From: Mangrovimicrobium sp033283265
GTDB lineage: Bacteria > Pseudomonadota > Gammaproteobacteria > Pseudomonadales > Halieaceae
NCBI GenBank assembly: GCA_033283265.1
Contig: JAWMQN010000001.1
Location: 1,612,001 to 1,676,000 of the forward strand
Reading direction: 5' to 3'
Length of the DNA: 64,000 nucleotides
Position numbers and translations under genes: made by a program. The notes beneath the pieces were generated by a model. The model made no database searches. It saw nothing but the letters and a program-made list of their open reading frames with translations, and was not told the origin of the DNA. Within the stretch, counting starts at the first letter, position 1. Each line of letters begins with the position of its first letter. Below, piece by piece: positions 51,983-60,878 of this stretch.

Positions 51983-53560
51983 TCAGGCCCGCTGGCCGAA
52001 GACTTCCTCCAGGTGGGAAGCGGGCAAACGCACGCTGACCAAAGACACCAGCACCGCGAGGGCAATGCTTACCGACTCGCCCAGTACCGCACAGGCGTAG
52101 GGGTTGGGCGCCTGCCGCTGCAACCAGTCGGCGGCAGCCTGCACCACGCCGGGCGGAAACCACCGGGGGTCAATCGCGCCACTGTGCAGGAGGACAAAGG
52201 TGATCGCACCGCCGAGAAACCCCGCGATGGCGCCAGCCGTCGTGGTCCGCCGCCAGAGCACCCCGAGAATCAGCGGGCCGGCCAGCGCGGCCATCATCCC
52301 GCCAAGTCCGACCCAGACCAGCAGCAGCACGTTCATGGAGAGAAATTTCCAGGCCAGCAGCGCGGATACCAGCAGGGTGGCAAGGGTCGCCCAGCGGCTG
52401 ATCGACAGGGTCCTCGCCTCTATGGCAGCCTCGCTCCAGTCGCGATGTATCCGCCGTGCAATGGAGCAGCGGTACAGGTCATTGGCGATAACCTGGCTGC
52501 TGGAGATGATCAGGCCATCCGCCGTGGACATCACCGCCGCCAGCACACCCACGCCGAGCAGGGCCGCGACCCAGGTGGGAAACAACTCGATGAACAGCGC
52601 CGGAATGGCCTGGTTGCTACCGCCGGCTGCTGTCAACAGGTCGTCGCCGAAGATCGCCCGCGCCAGCAGGCCTCCCAGACCGATGGCTGGCAGCGCAAGC
52701 CCCATGGCGAAGGCATAGATCAGGAAGCGTGAGCGCTGGGCATCCTGCCGCAGGGCCCAGAGCTTGTTGCCGAGGTGTGGCAGCAAACCGAGGGGAATTG
52801 TGGACAGGGCAAGGCAGAGCACCGACCACCAGGAATTGACCAGCACGGAGTCGGGATTCAGGACTTCGACCAGTTCCGGCCCCTGCGCCCGCAGGTTTTC
52901 GACCAACCCCGACATCCCTCCGGGCACGCCGTAACCGATAAAAAACAGGATCAGCACCAACAATGCCAGCAGGAGCATCAACATGCCCTGCACACCATCG
53001 GTAAGGATATCGGCGTGGGCCCCCCCGGCCATCACGTACACCAGCAACACACCACAGGTGATGGCAATGCCCCAGGCCGGTGGCACCCCGAGCATCGACT
53101 GGAACAGCACCAGGCAGGAGACCAGCTGCCCGGCCAGGTAAAAAAACAGCAGCAGCGAAAAGCACGCCACCAGCAGGCGCAGGAACTCGGACTGGTAGCG
53201 ATCTCCCAGGTATTCGGGGATCGAGCGGCTGCCAAAGGATGCGCCACCCCGCGCGACCATTGTCATGCACAGCCATACGCCCGCATACACGCCAATGGGG
53301 TAGAGGAACAGCACCCACATTGCGGACAGGCCCGTGGTGTAGGCAATCCCCGGGATACCGATGAAAGTCGCACCACTGGCAGTGGTAGCGGAGAACGCGA
53401 AAGCCAGGAACAAGGGGCCGTAACCGCCCCGCGCGGTTGCAAAGTCGTCGGCATTTCTGACCCTGCGCTGGCCGAGATAGCCGAACAGCAGCATGCCGCC
53501 GATGTAGAGGAGCAAAAACCCCCAGGACCAGAACAGCAGGTCGCCTTCAATATTGCCCAT
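51983..53560 (-). CDS. Sodium:solute symporter family transporter
   Basis: 525 residues with about 13 hydrophobic segments. The SSS pattern is visible: GGYGPLFLAFAFSATTASGATFIGIPGIAY, ARGGASFGSRSIPEYLGDRYQS, and GVLAAVMSTADGLIISSSQVIANDLYR (the conserved sodium-binding region). Members import organic acids, amino acids, sugars or proline. With its promoter facing the aldehyde dehydrogenase gene across a double ATGCAT element, it is likely the inner-membrane importer for this catabolic system. Confidence 0.9.
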   Translation of the reverse strand: MGNIEGDLLFWSWGFLLLYIGGMLLFGYLGQRRVRNADDFATARGGYGPLFLAFAFSATTASGATFIGIPGIAYTTGLSAMWVLFLYPIGVYAGVWLCMTMVARGGASFGSRSIPEYLGDRYQSEFLRLLVACFSLLLFFYLAGQLVSCLVLFQSMLGVPPAWGIAITCGVLLVYVMAGGAHADILTDGVQGMLMLLLALLVLILFFIGYGVPGGMSGLVENLRAQGPELVEVLNPDSVLVNSWWSVLCLALSTIPLGLLPHLGNKLWALRQDAQRSRFLIYAFAMGLALPAIGLGGLLARAIFGDDLLTAAGGSNQAIPALFIELFPTWVAALLGVGVLAAVMSTADGLIISSSQVIANDLYRCSIARRIHRDWSEAAIEARTLSISRWATLATLLVSALLAWKFLSMNVLLLVWVGLGGMMAALAGPLILGVLWRRTTTAGAIAGFLGGAITFVLLHSGAIDPRWFPPGVVQAAADWLQRQAPNPYACAVLGESVSIALAVLVSLVSVRLPASHLEEVFGQRA

Positions 53561-53685
53561 GTTATTGTCGCTTGGTTATTTTGTGATTTGCGGCCTGCCT
53601 GTGCAGCACGCGAGGTACTGTCGACGCGCGAGGCTTCCGGCGCGAAGGAAGGGAACGTACTTGTCCCGGCTCCCACGCGGCATGT

Positions 53686-53704
53686 ATCATGCATCATGCA
53701 TGAA
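53686..53704. promoter_or_regulatory. ATNATGCATNAT operator, site 5 (double)
   Basis: Two overlapping copies, ATCATGCATCAT (53686-53697) and ATCATGCATGAA (53693-53704), in the divergent region between the symporter and the aldehyde dehydrogenase. Confidence 0.65.
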
Positions 53705-53807
53705 TAATTCCTAAATGTGCAAGACTGGCATCAGGCCTGAAGGTCGGGGAAGGCCAGCAGCCAGCGCGGGCCCAACCGCGGCTTCTACTCGGGAGGTAAG
53801 TTTTTCC

Positions 53808-55289
53808 ATGGGCGATCAATACCAGATGTATATCAATGGCGAATGGCGGGACAGCGCCAGCGGGGCGACCATGGCCTGCGTCAACCCCTTCGACCAGAGC
53901 GAGTGGGCGCGGATCCCCATCGCTTCCGAGAGCGATGTCGAGGACGCCATAAGGGCAGCACGCACCGCTTACGATACGCACTGGCGCCACACTGCACCCG
54001 GTGCCCGCGCCGCCATGCTCAACAAACTCGCCGACCTGATGGACGCCAATGCAGACCGGCTCGCGCTGCTCGAAACCACTGACAACGGCAAGGTGATTCG
54101 CGAAACCCGCTCCCAGGTAGGCTATGCCGCGCGCATATTTCGCTACTGCGCCGGCTATGCAGACAAGCTGCATGGCCAGGTCGTTCCCCTTGACCAGCAA
54201 GACGTGATGGATTTCGCGCTGCGCGTCCCCTATGGCGTGGTGGCCGCCATCACCGCATGGAACTCGCCGATCGCCATCCTCGCGAACAAACTCCCCGCGG
54301 CTCTGGCGACTGGCAACTGCGTGGTGGTCAAACCCTCCGAGCACGCGTCTGCGACCACACTGGAAATCGCCAAACTGGTTGAAGCCGCGGGTTTCCCCCC
54401 CGGGGTCGTCAACGTTGTTACCGGTGCGGCGGAAGTAGGCAAGGCACTGGTCAGCTCTGACCTCGTTGACAAGATCAGCTTCACCGGCAGCCCGGGGGTT
54501 GGCCGCCTGATCGCAGAAGCTGCCGGCCGCAACCTGAGACCGGTATCGCTGGAACTGGGTGGCAAGTCGCCCAATATCATTTTTGCCGATGCCAATCTGG
54601 ACAAGGCCGTCGTCGGCGCACTGGCAGGCATTTTCGGCGCCACGGGGCAGACCTGTATCGCCGGCTCCCGGCTACTGGTGCAACGCCCGGTTTACGATGA
54701 AGTTGTTTCGCGCCTCGCCGCACGCGCCGGGGATATCGTGCTCGGCGACCCGCGCGATCCTGCTACGGAAATGGGCACCGCCGCCAATCAGCCCCAGTTC
54801 GACCGCATCATGGCATTTATCGAAGCAGCCAGGACGGACGGGGCAAGACTTGTTGCCGGCGGTGGCGCGGCGCGCGAGGGAGAACTCGGCAAAGGACTGT
54901 TTATTCAACCGACGATCTTCGCCGATGTCGACAACAACATGCGTGTAGCCCAGGAAGAAATTTTCGGCCCGGTGCTGTCGATCATCCCTTTCGACACCGA
55001 AGACGAAGCGATAGCCATCGGCAACGCCACGCCCTATGGCCTCGCAAGCGGAGTCTGGACCCAGGACGTCTCGCGCGCCATGCGTATGATGCGCGCGCTG
55101 GACAGTGGTGTGGTATGGGTCAACACCTACAGGACCTCCGCCCCCCAGGCTCCTTTCGGCGGCCTGAAGACCAGCGGTTTTGGCCGCGAGCGCGGCGAAG
55201 CCGGGTTGCTCGAGTTCACCACACTGAAGAACGTAATGATCGATTACTCAACCGATGCACGCGACCCCTTCACCATGAAATTCGGCTGA
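53808..55289 (+). CDS. NAD(P)-dependent aldehyde dehydrogenase
   Basis: 493 residues. Motifs: ITAWNSPIAILANKLPAALATGN, KPSEHASATTLEIAKL, FTGSPGVGRLIAEAA, catalytic glutamate in LELGGKSPNIIF, catalytic cysteine in GQTCIAGSR, and EEIFGPVLSII. ATG at 53808 with GGGAGG about 11 bases upstream is preferred to an in-frame ATG at 53715. It is the only plus-strand catabolic gene of the region apart from the downstream TonB receptor, and lies opposite the symporter. Probably oxidises an aldehyde intermediate made by the P450/SDR steps. Confidence 0.92.
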   Translation: MGDQYQMYINGEWRDSASGATMACVNPFDQSEWARIPIASESDVEDAIRAARTAYDTHWRHTAPGARAAMLNKLADLMDANADRLALLETTDNGKVIRETRSQVGYAARIFRYCAGYADKLHGQVVPLDQQDVMDFALRVPYGVVAAITAWNSPIAILANKLPAALATGNCVVVKPSEHASATTLEIAKLVEAAGFPPGVVNVVTGAAEVGKALVSSDLVDKISFTGSPGVGRLIAEAAGRNLRPVSLELGGKSPNIIFADANLDKAVVGALAGIFGATGQTCIAGSRLLVQRPVYDEVVSRLAARAGDIVLGDPRDPATEMGTAANQPQFDRIMAFIEAARTDGARLVAGGGAAREGELGKGLFIQPTIFADVDNNMRVAQEEIFGPVLSIIPFDTEDEAIAIGNATPYGLASGVWTQDVSRAMRMMRALDSGVVWVNTYRTSAPQAPFGGLKTSGFGRERGEAGLLEFTTLKNVMIDYSTDARDPFTMKFG

Positions 55290-55383
55290 CAGGCATCGGG
55301 ACAGTTTCCTGCACTACACGGGAAACAGGCGACGAATCAGCGAACCCCGGCCAAACCGGCAAGAGAAGAACCCGCCTTGAAAC

Positions 55384-55409
55384 CCGGGCGCCCTGGAACG
55401 GGCGCCCGG
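55384..55409. terminator. Bidirectional GC hairpin between convergent genes
   Basis: Perfect 10-base arms CCGGGCGCCC (55384-55393) and GGGCGCCCGG (55400-55409) with a 6-base loop, between the ends of the aldehyde dehydrogenase and the SDR gene. There is no T-run on either side. Confidence 0.55.
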
Positions 55410-55417
55410 CCTGAAAG

Positions 55418-56185
55418 CTACAGCGACATTCCTCCGCTTACCTCGATAATTTGTCCGGTGACATAACTCATCTTGTCTGAAATCAATGAGACAACGACAC
55501 CGGACAGATCCGAGGGAACACCCAGTCTCCTCAGCGGAGTAGTCTGGAGGAGGTAGTTCTTCATCTCTTCATTCGCCCGCACATGGGCGTTCGCGTCAGA
55601 GGTGATGAGGCCTGGCGAAACACAGTTTACGGTGATGTTTCTCGGCCCCAGTTCCTTGGCCATGATCACAGTGAGTTTTTCCACCGCCGCCTTGCTGAAC
55701 GAATAAACCGCGTAGTCGGTGAGCGCCGTCCTTGCTCCCAGGGAACTGGTGAATATCACCCGGCCGCCGTCGCGTAATCTCGACATCAACAGGCGGGAAA
55801 TGTGGAACGGCCCGCTCAGGTTGTCAGCGAGTATCCTGTCGTAGACTTCCGGCGTACTCGCCTCGATATCGACCTGCGGCCCGCCACCGGCATTGTTCAC
55901 CAGGATATCCAGACCGGTACTACCCGTGCGCTCCTGAAACTGCCTGTCGAGTTCGGCGGCGAGCTCCTCGGCCGCGGCGAAGCTGCCCTGCGCGGACTTC
56001 ACCAGAAAGGCCTTGCCTCCCCGGGATTCGATCGCAGCCAGTGTTTCATTTGCAGCGGCGTCATTGTTCGCGTAGTTGATGGCCACGAGGGCACCCAAAT
56101 CCGCCAGGTCCTCTGCCACGGCCCGACCCAGGCCCCGTGAAGCGCCAGTTACCAGCGCTGTCTTTCCCTCCAGAAATCTGTCCAT
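55418..56185 (-). CDS. Short-chain dehydrogenase/reductase, FabG-like
   Basis: 255 residues. NAD(P) motif TGASRGLGRA, NNAGGGPQ, catalytic S in IFTSSLGART and Y-x3-K in YSFSKAA, then the C-terminal GQIIEVSGGMSL. Classical SDR length. It would oxidise or reduce an alcohol/ketone intermediate. ATG at 56185 with GAGGAAGG upstream. Last gene of the minus-strand P450 operon (SDR, P450, NTF2-like, SDR). Confidence 0.9.
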   Translation of the reverse strand: MDRFLEGKTALVTGASRGLGRAVAEDLADLGALVAINYANNDAAANETLAAIESRGGKAFLVKSAQGSFAAAEELAAELDRQFQERTGSTGLDILVNNAGGGPQVDIEASTPEVYDRILADNLSGPFHISRLLMSRLRDGGRVIFTSSLGARTALTDYAVYSFSKAAVEKLTVIMAKELGPRNITVNCVSPGLITSDANAHVRANEEMKNYLLQTTPLRRLGVPSDLSGVVVSLISDKMSYVTGQIIEVSGGMSL

Positions 56186-56324
56186 ACCTTCCTCTATTTA
56201 TCTCATTGAAGACATTGCGCCCCCGGGGGAGCTCCGCCCCTCGTGAATTCCATCATCCTCACCGCCCGCAACGCGGCCCGGTGGAGAGGCTCAGGGGGCA
56301 GCTGTGCTGCCAGACGCCGCCGGT

Positions 56325-56789
56325 TTACTGGTCGTACGCTTCGCCTTTTTTGGCTTCGCCCGGCAGGGCCTGCAGGTAAACGTCGAGATGCCTGATCTTT
56401 CCGGCGTCGTCAAACTCATACACGGAAACCGAGTTGACCGCCTGTTGATCCGCGCCGAGGTTTACCCTCTCCTCGAGTTCGAGAAATACAACGTTGTCAT
56501 ATTCGGAAACACGCTTGAATGACCCTTCCCAGTGCTGGGTCGGAGCCCAGGCCTGCAGAAAGCGGATCATGTCGTCGAAGGTCATCACTTCCTTGAATGT
56601 GCCGATCCGCTGGAAGTCATCGGTGACGAATTTCCTGAGTCCCAGCCATTCATCTGGCGAGTAATCGTCTGCCTCCTTAGAGCGGTCCATGAGGCGCTTC
56701 TGGAACATGCCGTACTCGATTGCTGTGCGCGCATTGCCTGTATATCGCTCCGCCGCTACGGCGATTTCCTCAAAAACTTTTGCGACCAT
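56325..56789 (-). CDS. SnoaL/NTF2-like protein
   Basis: 154 residues, cone-shaped NTF2 fold pattern: ERYTGNARTAIEYG at the start, FDDMIRFLQAWAPTQHWEGSFKRVSEYDNVVFLELEERV in the middle, and VSVYEFDDAGKIRHLDVYLQ at the end. ATG at 56789 is selected because GGAGG lies 8 bases upstream. The fold serves ketosteroid isomerases, limonene epoxide hydrolases and polyketide cyclases as well as non-enzymes. Between a P450 and an SDR, an isomerase or epoxide hydrolase role is plausible but unproven. Confidence 0.75.
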   Translation of the reverse strand: MVAKVFEEIAVAAERYTGNARTAIEYGMFQKRLMDRSKEADDYSPDEWLGLRKFVTDDFQRIGTFKEVMTFDDMIRFLQAWAPTQHWEGSFKRVSEYDNVVFLELEERVNLGADQQAVNSVSVYEFDDAGKIRHLDVYLQALPGEAKKGEAYDQ

Positions 56790-56923
56790 TATCAAATCCT
56801 CCAATTGGCAGGTAGTTAAAGTTGTTCTCAAGCCTGGTGCACAGGCGACTGCCGAAGCCTTTCACCAGAAGTGCCCTGTTCCTGGGCCTGTCGTTCCAAT
56901 TCCAGCAAACCGACCACCTGGCG

Positions 56924-58183
56924 CTAAGCCCTGGAAAAATCGACGTGGATATTCTGCAGGGCGCGCTGTGTGTAGTTGGGTTCGTAGTCGTAGTGGCGGC
57001 TTCCGGCGGGTCCGTGCCTGGCCTCGTTGATGCGGATGTCGACCATTCGCGCCAGGATATGTTCAAGCGCCAGCTTCGCCTCTGCCCGGGCCAGCGGCGC
57101 ACCGATACAGGTGTGAACGCCCTTACCGAAACCCAGTTGCAGCTGTATGCTCTTCCTGTCCAGGCGGAATTCGTTCGGGTCGGCGAATTTGCGCGGATCC
57201 CTGCTCATCGCCCCAAGCGCCAGCATGACCACTGTGCCGGCTGCGACTTCGACATCGCCAATGCGCGATCGCTTCCTGGCCAGTCGATAGGTAGATTTGA
57301 CCGGGCCATCCAGGCGCAGTACTTCTTCGATAAATGCTGTATGCAGGCTGCTGTCCTGCCGTAACTGTTGCTGCAGTGGAGGATTTTCGCCCAGTGTTTT
57401 CATCATCGCCGCGATCAGCCGGACAGTAGTGTCCTGCCCTGCCCCATACATGGTCGCGGCGTGGGTGGTAATCACCTCGATGGGGGGCAATTCACCATCG
57501 GTGTAGCTCGCCTGGGCCAGTTTGGTCAGGACATCCGCTCGCGGGTTACTGCGTCGGTCGGACAGGTACTCATAGAAATACACGCCGACCTGCATCATCG
57601 GGTTGTTTTCCACCTCGTCATCGCCCCCTATACGGCCGGGCAACTTGCCGAGCAGCGGGAGAAACTTCGCGTGATCTTCCTCGGGCACGCCGAGCAGATC
57701 TGCAATGGTGAAGGTGGCCAGGGGGTAGGCAAATTCCGCGATGGCCTCCATGTGGCCGCGATCAATAATCGCGTCGATCAGGCTCTCGATCGTTCGCTTG
57801 ATGAATTCCTCGTTCTCCTTCAGGCGTTGCGGCGTCAGCAGGCCCACCAGCAGGGAGCGCGAACGGGTATGCTCGGGCGGATCCTGGGCAACCAGCATTG
57901 ACCCGAAGGCCATGGTGGGCCGGTGTTGTTCCAGTTGCTCATTGATATCGTCGCCTTCAGGCTCAAAGGGCAGAGGCGGAAAGGGTCCGGTTGCCGAGTT
58001 GATCGAAGAAAAGCTTTCGTGGTCGCGCATCACCGCCACGCCTTCGTCATAACCAGTAACCGAGACCACGTTATGCCTGGGCAGGCGCACCACGGGCCCC
58101 CGGGCACGCAAATACTCGAAATAGGGATAAGGATCCTCGACCAGATCCAGGTCGTTGAAAAAATCTGCGTCGTTGAAATTCAT
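56924..58183 (-). CDS. Cytochrome P450
   Basis: 419 residues, soluble class I bacterial type. I-helix oxygen-activation motif YGAGQDTTVR, ExxR in EEVLRL, and the heme cysteine loop FGKGVHTCIGAPLARAEAKLA. No fused reductase domain and no ferredoxin gene nearby, so electron partners lie outside the window. ATG at 58183 preceded by GGGAGG. It probably hydroxylates the imported hydrophobic compound as the first step; the SDRs on either side would oxidise the alcohol. Confidence 0.95.
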   Translation of the reverse strand: MNFNDADFFNDLDLVEDPYPYFEYLRARGPVVRLPRHNVVSVTGYDEGVAVMRDHESFSSINSATGPFPPLPFEPEGDDINEQLEQHRPTMAFGSMLVAQDPPEHTRSRSLLVGLLTPQRLKENEEFIKRTIESLIDAIIDRGHMEAIAEFAYPLATFTIADLLGVPEEDHAKFLPLLGKLPGRIGGDDEVENNPMMQVGVYFYEYLSDRRSNPRADVLTKLAQASYTDGELPPIEVITTHAATMYGAGQDTTVRLIAAMMKTLGENPPLQQQLRQDSSLHTAFIEEVLRLDGPVKSTYRLARKRSRIGDVEVAAGTVVMLALGAMSRDPRKFADPNEFRLDRKSIQLQLGFGKGVHTCIGAPLARAEAKLALEHILARMVDIRINEARHGPAGSRHYDYEPNYTQRALQNIHVDFSRA

Positions 58184-58252
58184 CAGTCCTCCCGGAACTT
58201 TGCGGTCTGCGAGAAGTTATTCGGCCCTGCCATGACAACTGGCCCGCTGGGT

Positions 58253-59176
58253 TTACAGGGCGCCATTGCGGCAGTCGCCCAGGCGCACCCCGGTCATCTC
58301 TTCCGATACCGACCAGAGTTTGCGCGCTGCCGATTTATCCATCGCCTTCTGGTGCGGCCTGACCTTGACCGGGCCACCACGCATCTCCAAAAACCCGCCG
58401 GGGCCAAAATAGTCGCCTGGCGATGCATCGGGATCGAAGGCGGCACGCAGTGTCGGAAGCGCCCCCTGTTCCGCGGTTTGCGCCACCACCGCATTGATCA
58501 ATCCACCGATCACGGAATGACGGGCAAGATCGGTTTTTGTAACCCCGGGATGAGCCACGGTGACCAGAGGCGAATTTGCCCTGTCCTTCTGGTTTTCTAT
58601 CAGGCCTTGCACAAACCACATGTTGGCCAATTTGCTGTCACAGTAAGCATTGCCGGGACTGTACTTGCGCTTCTCCCAGTTCAGATCGCCAAAGTCCGGC
58701 TTGCCCTGTTTATGCGCAAGGCTGGACAACACCACGACTCTGGAATTCGCAGTTTTTTCCAGGAGTGGCAACAAGCGCAGGGTCAGGGCAAAGTGCCCGA
58801 GATGATTGGTCGCGAACTGCATCTCAAACCCGTCCGCAGACTTCGCAAAGGGGCACATCATCACCCCTGCGTTATTGATCAACACGTCCAGCCGCTCAAA
58901 ATCCGAGAGAATTCCCTCGGCAAATGTCTTCACTGACTCCAGGCTGGCGAGGTCCAGTATTCCGACGCTGAGGCGCGCAGAAGGATATGAGCGACGAATT
59001 TCTTCCGCAGCTGATTCGCCCTTCTGCTGGCTACGAACCGCGAGAATGACCGAGGCGTTGGCAGCCGCCAGGGCCCTGGCGTTCTCCTTCCCGATCCCCG
59101 TACTGGCGCCGGTTACAAGCACTACCTTACCGCTGAGGTCGGGGATATTTGCCGTGCCCCAGTTCTCGTCTTTCAT
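58253..59176 (-). CDS. SDR-family oxidoreductase, retinol-dehydrogenase-like
   Basis: 307 residues. TGASTGIGKENARAL cofactor motif, LDVLINNAGVMMCPF, catalytic serine in VVLSSLAH, and Y-x3-K in NAYCDSKLANMWF, with an extended C-terminus containing VRPHQKAMDKSAARKLWSVSEEMTGV as in RDH11/WWOX-like bacterial SDRs. First gene of the P450 operon; an AGAATGCATTAT element lies about 340 bases upstream of its ATG. Confidence 0.88.
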   Translation of the reverse strand: MKDENWGTANIPDLSGKVVLVTGASTGIGKENARALAAANASVILAVRSQQKGESAAEEIRRSYPSARLSVGILDLASLESVKTFAEGILSDFERLDVLINNAGVMMCPFAKSADGFEMQFATNHLGHFALTLRLLPLLEKTANSRVVVLSSLAHKQGKPDFGDLNWEKRKYSPGNAYCDSKLANMWFVQGLIENQKDRANSPLVTVAHPGVTKTDLARHSVIGGLINAVVAQTAEQGALPTLRAAFDPDASPGDYFGPGGFLEMRGGPVKVRPHQKAMDKSAARKLWSVSEEMTGVRLGDCRNGAL

Positions 59177-59788
59177 GTTATCTCCGCACTTCGAACATTA
59201 TTATTGGAACAAAGGTTGCCGGACAGCGCCGGTCCTTGAAACGGGCACCGGAACCCGTACAGACGCCAGTTCCCTGATCGAACCTGTGAGCTTTGGTCCT
59301 GCACCATGCCCCCGATGCCGGGAAGACAAAAATCGGAGGGGGCCATGGCTGAACCAGCATTGTCCCGGTCATCAAACGCCTGCAGGAAGGCAAGGCGGAA
59401 ACCGCCAGTTTCTCTTCCTGGCATCACATGGGCGAGGGCGAAACCTGTGATTGCTGCCAGCGCGCTCGCCATCGCACGAGGCAGCAGGGGTGAGCGTATC
59501 ATGCCCGGAAATAATATAGAATGCATTATATTGCGTCAATCACTCATCACCCACCAGGATGCTCACGGCGACAGGAGGCCCCCCTTTTCGCCGCCTCCTC
59601 CAGGCCTGGCGGCCACCGCTGCAGCCATTACGCAGATACTCCTACCACGCTGAACCGGCTGCTCGCCGACAACGCCGGCTGGCGAATGGCTTGTACCGGC
59701 CTCGGGTCTGGCGAGGCCACACCACCATTCATTCTCGTGATTATTTCTTGCGGGTTGCTCGAGACCGGGAACGCCTGACCAGGGCGGC
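59177..59788. other. Intergenic region upstream of the P450 operon
   Basis: 612 bases without a credible gene. It contains the ATGCAT-type operator at 59518-59529 and AT-rich flanks (ATAATATAG). Short frames on both strands lack ribosome sites and family features. Confidence 0.5.
59518..59529. promoter_or_regulatory. ATNATGCATNAT operator, site 6
   Basis: AGAATGCATTAT within the AT-rich run ATAATATAGAATGCATTATA, upstream of the SDR-P450 operon. Confidence 0.6.
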
Positions 59789-60406
59789 TCAGACCAGGGT
59801 GATATTTCGCGGGCGTGCGGCCACGTCGGAGATCAACGCGTTGAAAATAGTCACCACGTTCTCTATCGGGTAATCCTCCGGCTGCGCCATCCACCAGGCA
59901 AATATCTCGAAGATGCCGCTCGCGACGAAGGGAACGGCGAGATCGAGAGGCAACCAGGGATTGGAGCGGGTCCGGGACTGCGCAGACTCCCGCGAGATGC
60001 GCATGAATTCCTCGCGCATCGCCGCCGCCGCACCACCTGTCAGGAGTGTCTTCCAGAGCCCCCTGTGATTCTGGATATACGCGCACATGGCTTCCACCTG
60101 CTGTGTGGATTCGCGCTCGTCGAAGGCTTTCATTCCGAGCGAGAGCAAGCGTCGCACTTCCTCGGTGGCAATATCCGCGAGCAGTTCATCCTTGCCACCG
60201 TAGCGGCGAAAAAATGTAGGGTAACTGAGGCCTGCGGTATCGGTGATTTCCTTGATGGTGATTTCTTCCAGAAGCCTGGTTTCAAGCAGCTTGAGGAATG
60301 CCTGGCGCAGCGCATCCAGGGAACGATGGGCCCGGGCATCATCGGGCTTGGTCGGTGTGGTCGTGCGTTGTCTGGCCAATGCGAAGTTCTCCACTGAGCA
60401 CGGCAC
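59789..60406 (-). CDS. TetR family regulator
   Basis: 205 residues. Helix-turn-helix: LRQAFLKLLETRLLEEITIKEITDTAGLSYPTFFRRYGGKDELLADI; the C-terminal domain has YIQNHRGLWKTLLTGGAAAAMREEF. Start is GTG at 60406 without a clear ribosome site, so an internal start is possible. It lies between the P450 operon and the LuxE-like ligase, all on the minus strand, and could be a second regulator of either. I see no repeated palindrome that can be tied to it. Confidence 0.85.
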   Translation of the reverse strand: MPCSVENFALARQRTTTPTKPDDARAHRSLDALRQAFLKLLETRLLEEITIKEITDTAGLSYPTFFRRYGGKDELLADIATEEVRRLLSLGMKAFDERESTQQVEAMCAYIQNHRGLWKTLLTGGAAAAMREEFMRISRESAQSRTRSNPWLPLDLAVPFVASGIFEIFAWWMAQPEDYPIENVVTIFNALISDVAARPRNITLV

Positions 60407-60878
60407 TGCGGCTTTGGTAAAACGCGGCTATCCCGACCCGGCGCAATCGCCGGGGCGGGGCATCGTGCTTGTAAACGGGTTTCTGCCCCGGGGAGCCGCC
60501 CCACCCCCGGGAGACTCCCATTGTAGCGGCTGGCAGCAGAACAAACGAGGCGGGGCATGCTCAGCCCTCACCTTCGCAGCCATCCTCGTTAGCCATCCGG
60601 TGCACAGAGCGATGCGAGGGATTCCTGGCGTCATGTGGCTTGCCAATGCCGCCCGGCCGGGCACGAGACTGTCGTGGTCTGTTCCCGGCGTGGCACAGCT
60701 CACCCCGGGATCCCGGGAGCGGTGAGCATGATCACTGCCCTCGATCAGTTTGCCCGCGACAAACAACGGCGCCGAATCTGGCGTCTCGCGCCCGCTCTGT
60801 TCCTGACCGCCCTGGTCGACCTGTGTATGCATCGCGCCAATGCTGCGTTGCAATTATTCAGTGGTGGAATGCCGTCGC
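60407..60878. other. Intergenic region, no gene recognised
   Basis: 472 bases between the ligase stop and the TetR start. A perfect palindrome CCCGGGATCCCGGG lies at 60704-60717. A plus-strand frame from ATG 60728 has a GGAG-like site and one hydrophobic stretch but runs antisense into the ligase gene, so I do not call it. Confidence 0.4.

Noticed and set aside
60704..60717. CCCGGGATCCCGGG palindrome as TetR operator
   Set aside because: It is a perfect palindrome, but a single GC-rich copy about 300 bases upstream of the TetR start with no second copy gives no support for a regulatory role.
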